Shown in pieces: positions 7,895 through 14,817 of a stretch of 64,000 bases of DNA. This DNA is from Planctomycetota bacterium (GTDB taxonomy: Bacteria; Planctomycetota; Phycisphaerae; Phycisphaerales; UBA1924). A model generated the notes under the pieces. That model was not told where the DNA came from. It did no database searches and saw only the letters and a program-made list of their open reading frames with translations. Each line of letters opens with the position of its first letter. Position 1 is the first letter of the stretch. The stretch is taken from positions 124,001 through 188,000 of the forward strand of contig JAJRXR010000042.1 in the NCBI GenBank assembly GCA_024276195.1. The letters are read 5' to 3'. The translations under genes and the position numbers were made by a program.

Positions 7895-9404
7895 GCGCCC
7901 CAGCCCCCACACCGACCTCGTCCTCGTCGCGCTCCTCATCCTGCTGCCCGCCGACCGCCCCGAGCGGGCGGTACAGCTCGATGACGAGCGTGTCGTCCTC
8001 AGAGGGCAAACCCGCGCGGTGCGCTGTGACAAGATCAATCACACGCTCGGGCCACGACCCGTGCTCGACGGAGTCGCCCGAGGCGATCATGGACCGCAGG
8101 CCGCTGATGCGGACCATGCGCCCGGATTTGTCGCGGGCCTCGCTGGCGCCGTCGGTGTAGGCGATGATCGAGTCGCCCGGGTGGAAGGCGCAGGACTCCT
8201 CGACGGGGTCAAAGTCACGCTCGGCGCAGGCGCCCAGAACGAACGCGGTCGAGCCGAGCTCGTTGACGGTGCCATCCACGCCCCGGAGGAACGCGGGCGG
8301 GTGCCCGCCGCTGGACCACTCAACGACGCCCCGCTCGGTATCGACGCGCAGGCACAGCGCGGTGACAAACAGCGAGTGCTTGGCCATGGTCAGATAGACG
8401 TACCGGTTGAGGCGTTCGAGGATCTCGCCGGGCGAGATATCCGGGTCGTCGGCGAAGCGGAGTTCGATCTCACCGTGGAGGCGGTTGACGCTCAGGGCGG
8501 CGGGGATGCCGTGCCCGGTGACGTCCATGACGACAATGCTGACAATCTCGTGCCCGTCGGGCCTGGTGATGGTCTGGACGAACAGAAAGTCGCCGCCGAT
8601 CTGGCGCATGGGCTGGTACTGGTACGCGTACCGAACCGCGCCCGAGTCCTTGGGATCGGGGAAGACAGCCTCGTGGATCTGGCGCGCGTACGCGAGCTCC
8701 TGGCGGAGCATGCCGTATTTCTCGCGCAGAAACTTGTGGCTCGACTTCTGGAGGCGCTGAGAGTTTCGAAACCAGCAGATCCCGATGGCTGGCGCGGTCG
8801 TGAACAGGAACAACGCCGTGCTGAAGAACGTGTACGGGCTCCGCCCCTCGATGGTGAGCAGGCTGACCTGGCTCAGGCTCACAACAATCGCCAGCGGGAT
8901 CACCGCCTGGCGGACCGTCCACGGGAACACACAGCACGCGACGAGGTGGATGAACCAGAACATGGACAGGTTGCCAAACGGCACGCCCGCAGCACGCGCC
9001 ACAATCCCGAGCAACCCGTCCGCGACGATCAACGCCATGCTGAGCTGGACGATGCGCCGGTCAGACAGATTCGCCCGCCAGACGCGCCAGATGACCGAGC
9101 CGTAGAGCGCATACCAGGCGCCCGTGAGCAACACGAGCAACACCGTCCGCCACCCCGGCCCCAATGTATTGGCGACTGACTGCTGAACCGCCTGAAACAC
9201 CGACAGCGGGCTATCGGTCTCCGCAACGCCGGCAATGCTCTGCCAGGCGAGCAGCGCCAGGACACCGATCGAAACAACCGTGTTCACCCCCAGCCAGATG
9301 ACCGCGAACCAGAGCAATCGCCGGCGCAAGAGACGGTCCGTCTCTGCGCGAAACTCATGGCGAAACTCGAGGGTTTCCAGCCCGCCCGTCCTGCTCACGC
9401 TCAA
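7884..9404 (-). CDS. Membrane-anchored SpoIIE/RsbU-family PP2C phosphatase (copy 1)
   Basis: 506 residues. The N-terminal half has about six hydrophobic segments (roughly 30-52, 95-118, 135-155, 160-180, 185-205, 210-230). Then come REKYGMLRQELAYARQIHEA (the linker helix typical of these enzymes), GGDFLFVQ, VVMDVTGHGIPAALSVNRLH and IIAYTDGASEARD, with the Asp residues that hold the two manganese ions of PP2C serine phosphatases. Such enzymes usually act on anti-anti-sigma factors, but no STAS or anti-sigma gene is in view. It is a paralogue of the next gene upstream and is read in the same direction. Confidence 0.9.
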   Translation of the reverse strand: MSVSRTGGLETLEFRHEFRAETDRLLRRRLLWFAVIWLGVNTVVSIGVLALLAWQSIAGVAETDSPLSVFQAVQQSVANTLGPGWRTVLLVLLTGAWYALYGSVIWRVWRANLSDRRIVQLSMALIVADGLLGIVARAAGVPFGNLSMFWFIHLVACCVFPWTVRQAVIPLAIVVSLSQVSLLTIEGRSPYTFFSTALFLFTTAPAIGICWFRNSQRLQKSSHKFLREKYGMLRQELAYARQIHEAVFPDPKDSGAVRYAYQYQPMRQIGGDFLFVQTITRPDGHEIVSIVVMDVTGHGIPAALSVNRLHGEIELRFADDPDISPGEILERLNRYVYLTMAKHSLFVTALCLRVDTERGVVEWSSGGHPPAFLRGVDGTVNELGSTAFVLGACAERDFDPVEESCAFHPGDSIIAYTDGASEARDKSGRMVRISGLRSMIASGDSVEHGSWPERVIDLVTAHRAGLPSEDDTLVIELYRPLGAVGGQQDEERDEDEVGVGAGALSP

Positions 9405-9493
9405 CGCTCCGATCGGCTCTCGCGCGGGCGTGATTCGCCCGCATGATTCAGAAGATACCGCGCAACCCCCTCCGCGAGGGCGGGCGATTGAGA

Positions 9494-10903
9494 TTAGGCC
9501 TTCCCATCGCCCCCCGAGAGCACCCCCCCGCCCAGGGTCCGGAACAGCTCGACCACCAGCGTGTCGTCGTCCGACTCACCCTCGCGATACCGCTCGACCG
9601 CCTGGACCATCGCTGCGGGCCAACGCCCCTTGGCGTCCGCCCAGCCCGAGCGGTACACATCGCGGAGCCCCTCGATCCCGAGCATCTCCCCGTCACGTCC
9701 CCGGACCTCGATCGCGCCGTCTGTATACGCGACGATCGAGTCGCCCGGCCCCAGGCTATGAACGCCCTCGTCGATCATGTACTCCTCGTCCGGCAGCGCC
9801 CCGAGCACCATCGCCGTCGAGGCCAGCTCCTCGATCACCCCCGTCGAACCCCGCAAGAACGCGGGCGGGTGCCCGGCGCTGGCGTACTCGAGCACGTTGT
9901 CGCTCGGGTCCGCCCGCATGATAAACGCCGTCACAAACAGCGAGTGCTCCGACAGCGTGAGGTACACATACTTGTTGAGCGCGCGCAGCACGTCGATCGG
10001 ACGCAGGTCCGGGTCCTCGGCGTACAGGCGGCTCAGCTCCCCGTGCAGACGGTTGACCGTCAACGCCGCGGCGATCCCGTGCCCGGTCACATCGAGCAGC
10101 ACCAGACTCAGCGCCGGCTCCGTGGGCGAAGCGCCCCCGCCGACGTGCGCATGGAGATAGTCGCCCCCGATCTGGCTCATCGGTTCGTACACATAAGTGA
10201 ACTGCACCGAGCCCCGGCGGATCGCCTCGGGAAACGCGCCCTCGTGGATCCGCCTCGCGTCGAGCAGGTCCTGGTTGACCTCGTGGAAGCGGTGCGCATC
10301 GCCCGCGTCCGCCTCGCGCTCTTTCGACCCCGCGTCGCGCACCGCGCTGATCACAATCCCCGGAACGCCCGCGCCGAGGCTCACGGCGATCACGCCTGCG
10401 GAATCGAGCAGCCTCGCCGGCTCCCCGAGCGCCAATGCCAGTGTGCTGCCCAGGAACCAGACCCCGACGGGCACGAGGGCCTGCTGCGTCCGCCAGGGCA
10501 GCAGGGCGGCTGCCGCGCTGTGGATCACGAGAAAGCTGATCGCCGAGCCCACCCCGCCAAACTCGGCGCCGAGCGTCCGACGCACGACATCAATCACGCC
10601 GATGCCTGAGACCGCGACGACCGAGGCCAGCACCAGGCGGTGGTCATCGAGCTTGGGCGAGAGCACGGCCCCGACGAGCCCGCCCAAGACGCCCACCCAC
10701 GCAACGTCGGCGATCGCCCGCGCCCACGCCGGCGCCAGCGTCCAGCCCCGGTCCTCGCTCATCGGCGCCCCGACCAGCCAGTACACCGCGATGAGCACCA
10801 GCCCGAAGGCCGATGCCAGCAGCGCGAACTGGATCATGCGCTGGCGCAGCTCGCCCGCTGCGGTCTGGGCGTCTGGTCCTGCACCGGGCGTGGTCATGCT
10901 CAT
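9494..10903 (-). CDS. Membrane-anchored SpoIIE/RsbU-family PP2C phosphatase (copy 2)
   Basis: 469 residues from ATG 10903 (ATG 10897 is also possible). It has the same plan as copy 1: about six membrane segments in the first 190 residues, a linker helix (FHEVNQDLLDARRIHEGAFP), then GGDYLHAHV, LLDVTGHGIAAALTVNRLHG and IVAYTDGAIEVRG. The metal-binding Asp residues are kept. It is divergent enough from copy 1 that both are probably functional with different inputs. It starts 28 bp after the cobalamin adenosyltransferase stop. Confidence 0.9.
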   Translation of the reverse strand: MSMTTPGAGPDAQTAAGELRQRMIQFALLASAFGLVLIAVYWLVGAPMSEDRGWTLAPAWARAIADVAWVGVLGGLVGAVLSPKLDDHRLVLASVVAVSGIGVIDVVRRTLGAEFGGVGSAISFLVIHSAAAALLPWRTQQALVPVGVWFLGSTLALALGEPARLLDSAGVIAVSLGAGVPGIVISAVRDAGSKEREADAGDAHRFHEVNQDLLDARRIHEGAFPEAIRRGSVQFTYVYEPMSQIGGDYLHAHVGGGASPTEPALSLVLLDVTGHGIAAALTVNRLHGELSRLYAEDPDLRPIDVLRALNKYVYLTLSEHSLFVTAFIMRADPSDNVLEYASAGHPPAFLRGSTGVIEELASTAMVLGALPDEEYMIDEGVHSLGPGDSIVAYTDGAIEVRGRDGEMLGIEGLRDVYRSGWADAKGRWPAAMVQAVERYREGESDDDTLVVELFRTLGGGVLSGGDGKA

Positions 10904-10931
10904 CCCAATCGGCTCGTCGCGTTCGTGTCGG

Positions 10932-11570
10932 TCAATCGTTGGCGCCCGGGCTCTTGCCCTGGCCCTGACTCTGGCCCGGCTCCCAGAGCACGTCATCAGC
11001 GCCGTCGCTGTTGGCCACCCGGGCCATCACAAACAACAGATCACTCAGCCGGTTCACATACCGCACCGTCTCCGGGTTCGTCGCGTCCGCCTCCACCTGG
11101 AGCAGCGCCACAATCCCCCGCTCGGCCCGGCGCGCCTGCGCTCGCGCCACGTGCAGCGCCGCAGCCCCCGTCGAGCCCCCGGGCAGCACGAAGCTGGTCA
11201 ACGCCCCCAGGCGCGCGTTGAGCGTGTCGATGTCCCGCTCGAGCGCCTTGGTCTGAGGCGCGATCACCCGCAGGCGGGCGCCCGCCTGCTCATCTTTTTC
11301 AATGGGCGTACACAGATCCGCCCCGACGTCGAACAGATCGTTCTGGCAGCGCTTGAGCGTGCTCACGATCGAGCCGAGCACGTCATCAGCGCCACCCTGC
11401 GCCGCCTGCTGCTCGCACGCGACAATGGCGACGCCGAGAAACGCGTTCGCCTCGTCCACCGAGCCGTACGCTTCGACGCGGACCGAGGTCTTGAGAACCC
11501 GGGCGCCCGAGCCGAGGCCGGTGGTCCCGTCGTCGCCCGAGCGGGTATAGATCTTTGTGAGCTTGACCAT
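10932..11570 (-). CDS. pduO: PduO-type cob(I)alamin adenosyltransferase
   Basis: 212 residues. It transfers the adenosyl group of ATP to cob(I)alamin, the last step of coenzyme B12 formation. KIYTRSGDDGTTGLGSG is the N-terminal ATP-binding signature, VEAYGSVDEANAFLG follows, and FVLPGGS plus RAQARRAERGIV form the second half of the site. ATG 11570 was chosen because GAGGG lies just upstream and the signature starts at once. No cobalamin riboswitch is visible in the 119 bp before it. The last residues form a short Gly/Gln-rich tail. Confidence 0.93.
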   Translation of the reverse strand: MVKLTKIYTRSGDDGTTGLGSGARVLKTSVRVEAYGSVDEANAFLGVAIVACEQQAAQGGADDVLGSIVSTLKRCQNDLFDVGADLCTPIEKDEQAGARLRVIAPQTKALERDIDTLNARLGALTSFVLPGGSTGAAALHVARAQARRAERGIVALLQVEADATNPETVRYVNRLSDLLFVMARVANSDGADDVLWEPGQSQGQGKSPGAND

Positions 11571-11597
11571 GATCCCTCGCGTGCTTGTATGCTCGAG

Positions 11598-11627
11598 CGT
11601 TGGCGCCCGAGTGTGCGGACGCCAACG
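11598..11627. promoter_or_regulatory. Inverted repeat between divergent pduO and recJ
   Basis: CGTTGGCG (11598-11605) and CGCCAACG (11620-11627) form an 8-bp inverted repeat with a 14-base spacer. It sits in the 119-bp divergent gap, 28 bases upstream of pduO and 62 upstream of recJ. It may be an operator; there is no direct evidence for a binding protein. Confidence 0.3.
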
Positions 11628-11689
11628 CCTGAGACGTTCTGCTGTGTAGGCTAGCGGCTCACGCCGAGGATCGGCGCCCGAGGGGGACG

Positions 11690-13477
11690 ATGGTGACGCG
11701 AGGGCTGACAAGGGCGTGGAGCACTGGGGCGTCCCCCGCGCCGGGCGGGTCGCTGCTCGATCGCGTTCTCGAGGTCCGCGGGCTGACAGGACCAGAGCGG
11801 GAGGCGTTTCTTGAGCCCTCGCTCTCGGGGCTGCACGACCCGTCGCTGATCCCGGATCTGGATCTCGCCGCCGAGCGTCTGCTCGTCGCGGCCCTGGGCG
11901 ACGAACCGATCGTCATCTACGGCGACTACGACGTTGACGGCGTCACCGCCACGGCCATCCTGTTCCACACCATCCACGCCATCGCACCCAGCGCCGACGT
12001 GCGGACCTACGTCCCCCACCGCCTCGAAGAGGGCTACGGGCTCAACTCCACCGCCATCCGCACGCTCGCCGAGCAGGGCGCCCGGGTCATCGTCAGCGTG
12101 GACTGCGGCGTCACCGCGGTCGAGCCAGCGCACGTCGCCCGCGAGGTCGGTGTTGACCTGATCATCACCGACCACCACAACCCGCCTGCCGATGGCGACG
12201 AACTCCCCGACGCGTTCGCGCTGGTCCACCCACGCTCGCCCGGCTCGGCGTACCCGTTCGGAGAACTGTGCGGCGCCGGCGTGGCGTACAAGCTCGCGTG
12301 GCGCATGGCGACCATGCACTGCGCCTCGGACAAGGTCAGCCCGGAGCTGCGCCGGGTCTTGATTGACATGCTGGCGCCGTGCGCGCTGGGTGTGATCGCC
12401 GATGTCGTCCCGCTCGTGGGCGAGAACCGGGTGATCGCGCGGTACGGGCTGTCGATGGTCAAACGCTCGTCGCTGGTCGGGCTGCGGGCGCTGGTGCGGG
12501 CCGCGGGGCTTGACGGCGAGGACATCGACGCCGAGAAGGTCGGCTTCCGAATCGCCCCGCGCCTCAACGCCTGCGGGCGGATGGGGCACGCGCGAGAGGC
12601 GATCGAGCTGCTGACGACGACCGACGAGAAGAAGGCGCGCCGCATCGCCGAGGATCTGACCGTGCTCAACGACGACCGGCGGCGCGTCGAGCGGAAGATC
12701 CTCGAACAGGCGTGCGAGATGGCCGAGGCAAGCGGCATGACCGGGTCCGGCGCGCGCGCCATTGTTCTTGCGCACAAAGACTGGCACCCGGGCGTGGTCG
12801 GCATCGTCTGCTCGCGCCTCGTCGATCGGTACGCCAGACCCGCGATCCTCCTCCAGGACCAGGGCGACATCCTGACCGGCTCGGGGCGGTCGATCGACGC
12901 CTTCAACCTGCACGGGGCGCTCGGGGCCTGCGCCGAACACCTGATCGGGTTCGGCGGGCACGACATGGCCGCGGGCCTGCGCCTGGACCCAGCCAATCTC
13001 GGCGCCTTCACCGACGCGATGCTCGCCTACGCGGGCGCTGCGCTTGATGAGGATGATCTCATACTCGGGCTCCGCTACGACTGCGAGGCGAGGCCGGACG
13101 AGCTGACCCCGGCGCTTATTCGGGGACTCGAAACGCTCGCGCCGTTCGGACGATCGAACCCGCGAGTGCGTGTGCGCCTCAACGGGCTTCGCATCGCGGG
13201 GCAGGTGCGTGTGTTAGGCAAGCTCGGCGCCCACCTGAACATCATGCTCGAAAACCGCGACGCTGGCCCGCGCGCGTTCGGGACCGTCGCGTGGGGCTGG
13301 GCGGAGCACGCCGAGCGGTTGCCTCGCGGGACGTGTGTGGACGCCGTGGTGTCGCCCCGGATCTCGGATTACTCGGGGCGGGTCGAGCCGGAGCTGCTGG
13401 ATCTGCGTGTGTACAGCGCGCACAAAGAAGCCGCCCCCGGGAACCCCGAGGGCGGCGCTGTGGTCTTCACTGATTGA
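11690..13477 (+). CDS. recJ: Single-strand DNA-specific exonuclease RecJ
   Basis: 595 residues, a DHH-family 5'-3' exonuclease acting in recombination and mismatch repair. The metal motifs are complete: YGDYDVDGVTAT (78-89), VDCGVTA (138-143), TDHHNPP (160-166), then FGGHDMAAGLRL of the DHHA1 domain near residue 420. The C-terminal OB-like part follows. ATG 11690 is preceded by GAGGGGGACG. The gene converges on the TPR lipoprotein gene with 9 bp between the stops. Confidence 0.96.
   Translation: MVTRGLTRAWSTGASPAPGGSLLDRVLEVRGLTGPEREAFLEPSLSGLHDPSLIPDLDLAAERLLVAALGDEPIVIYGDYDVDGVTATAILFHTIHAIAPSADVRTYVPHRLEEGYGLNSTAIRTLAEQGARVIVSVDCGVTAVEPAHVAREVGVDLIITDHHNPPADGDELPDAFALVHPRSPGSAYPFGELCGAGVAYKLAWRMATMHCASDKVSPELRRVLIDMLAPCALGVIADVVPLVGENRVIARYGLSMVKRSSLVGLRALVRAAGLDGEDIDAEKVGFRIAPRLNACGRMGHAREAIELLTTTDEKKARRIAEDLTVLNDDRRRVERKILEQACEMAEASGMTGSGARAIVLAHKDWHPGVVGIVCSRLVDRYARPAILLQDQGDILTGSGRSIDAFNLHGALGACAEHLIGFGGHDMAAGLRLDPANLGAFTDAMLAYAGAALDEDDLILGLRYDCEARPDELTPALIRGLETLAPFGRSNPRVRVRLNGLRIAGQVRVLGKLGAHLNIMLENRDAGPRAFGTVAWGWAEHAERLPRGTCVDAVVSPRISDYSGRVEPELLDLRVYSAHKEAAPGNPEGGAVVFTD
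13430..13456 (-). terminator. Candidate terminator for the secretin/TPR operon
   Basis: GCCGCCC (13430-13436) pairs with GGGCGGC (13450-13456). On the minus strand the stem is followed by TTCTTTGTG. It lies inside the 3' end of recJ, 31 bases after the stop of the TPR lipoprotein gene. Confidence 0.45.
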
Positions 13478-13486
13478 GCCTCTGGC

Positions 13487-14758
13487 TTAGTTGTCGTCCT
13501 CGGTCGGAACCGTCGCGACAACCCCGTCGCCCGCGGCGATGAGGTCGTTCACATCGCCCAGGAGCTGGCTGAAGGTCCGGTTGCCCGGGTCGATGTTCGA
13601 GGCCGAGGCCAGGCTGCTGCGGGCCTGGTCGAGCTGGCCCATCTCCATCAGGAGCACACCCTCGAAGGCAAGCAGGTCGGCGTCCCGCGGCGATGCGTTG
13701 ATCGCGTCGCGAGCGCTCTCGAGCGCGCTGGCGTTGTCGCCCTTGTTGCGGAACCACAGGGCGGTCAGCGAGTAGCCCTCGTGACGCTCGGGCGCCAGGG
13801 CCACAACGCGCGAGGCCGAGCGTCGCAGCGAGCGAGAATCAGACAGCACATACGAGACGTTGCCCAGGCCAACCCAGGCATCGATGTCGGCCTGCCCGGC
13901 CTGGTCCTTGGTCAGCGAGAAGTAGATCTTGCGCGCCTCGACCGGGCGGTCCAGCGCCATCAGGCACGTCGCCCGCATGTGCTGAAGATCGCGCGGAGAC
14001 TCATGCTCCTCGTTGCTGAGCATGGTGGCCAGGTTGTACTCCGCCTTGCGGTACTGCTCGGTCGTCATCTGCGCCCGGATCAGACCCTCGAGCACCACCT
14101 CATCAGTCGGTGCAAGCAGAAGCGCCTCCTCGAACAGCGACACGGCCTTCTCGGGGGCGCCCTGCATCAGCGCGATGTGCCCCAGGGTCTGGCGCACGCC
14201 CGGGTGATGCTCGAACGCCGGCCCGTCGTTCATGTACGCCTCGGCCTCGTCCAAACGCCCGAGATCCACGAGCATCTCGGCCGCAGCGACGGCGTAGTCC
14301 GGGTTGTAGTTGTCCAGCTCGGACGCCAGCGCGTACGAGGCCCACGCCTCTTCGGTCTTGCCCAGGCGCTCTTGAATCACGCCCAGGTAGTAGTGCGCAT
14401 CAACGAACTCCGGGTCGATCGCCTCGGCGGTGCGGAGGCTCTCGATCGCGGCGCCGATGTCGCCCTGCTCAAACTCGATCCGCCCCCTAAGCACATAGCT
14501 CTTGGGCACCTGATCGTTGTGCGCCAGCGAGGTGTTGACCTTGGTGAGCGCCTTGTCCAGGTCGCCGGCGAGGAAGGCCTGGCGGGCCATGCTCCACTCC
14601 GTCGCGGCCTTCATGATGCTCATCTTCTGCTTGGCGAGGCTGGCATGCTCGGAGGTGTACCCGCCGTTGCTTGCGCACCCCGAGGCCAGCAGCGCCATCC
14701 CCATCATCCCACCCGCCAGGGCGACGAGTCCGATCCGATTCATGCGCTCAGTGAGCAT
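13487..14758 (-). CDS. TPR-repeat lipoprotein of the secretin cluster
   Basis: 423 residues. A lipoprotein signal peptide ends in LLASGC with the lipid-bearing Cys at 28. About ten TPR-like helix pairs follow, for example AFLAGDLDKALTKVNTSLAH, VDAHYYLGVIQERLGKTEEA and DADLLAFEGVLLMEMGQLDQ, up to an acidic C-terminus. ATG 14758 was chosen because GGAG lies 6 bases before it; ATG 14770 is possible. It begins 59 bp after the secretin stop on the same strand. By analogy with PilF/PilW-type pilotins of type IV pilus and type II secretion systems it may help secretin assembly; that is inference from context. Confidence 0.87.
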   Translation of the reverse strand: MLTERMNRIGLVALAGGMMGMALLASGCASNGGYTSEHASLAKQKMSIMKAATEWSMARQAFLAGDLDKALTKVNTSLAHNDQVPKSYVLRGRIEFEQGDIGAAIESLRTAEAIDPEFVDAHYYLGVIQERLGKTEEAWASYALASELDNYNPDYAVAAAEMLVDLGRLDEAEAYMNDGPAFEHHPGVRQTLGHIALMQGAPEKAVSLFEEALLLAPTDEVVLEGLIRAQMTTEQYRKAEYNLATMLSNEEHESPRDLQHMRATCLMALDRPVEARKIYFSLTKDQAGQADIDAWVGLGNVSYVLSDSRSLRRSASRVVALAPERHEGYSLTALWFRNKGDNASALESARDAINASPRDADLLAFEGVLLMEMGQLDQARSSLASASNIDPGNRTFSQLLGDVNDLIAAGDGVVATVPTEDDN

Positions 14759-14817
14759 CGGTGTCTCCATCACGGGGCGGGTAAACGCACGCCCGTCGTG
14801 TCTTTGCGTGCGTCTGT

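Noticed and set aside
10932-11689. Cobalamin riboswitch before the adenosyltransferase
   Set aside because: The 119-bp gap is too short and lacks the B12-box; only a simple inverted repeat is present.
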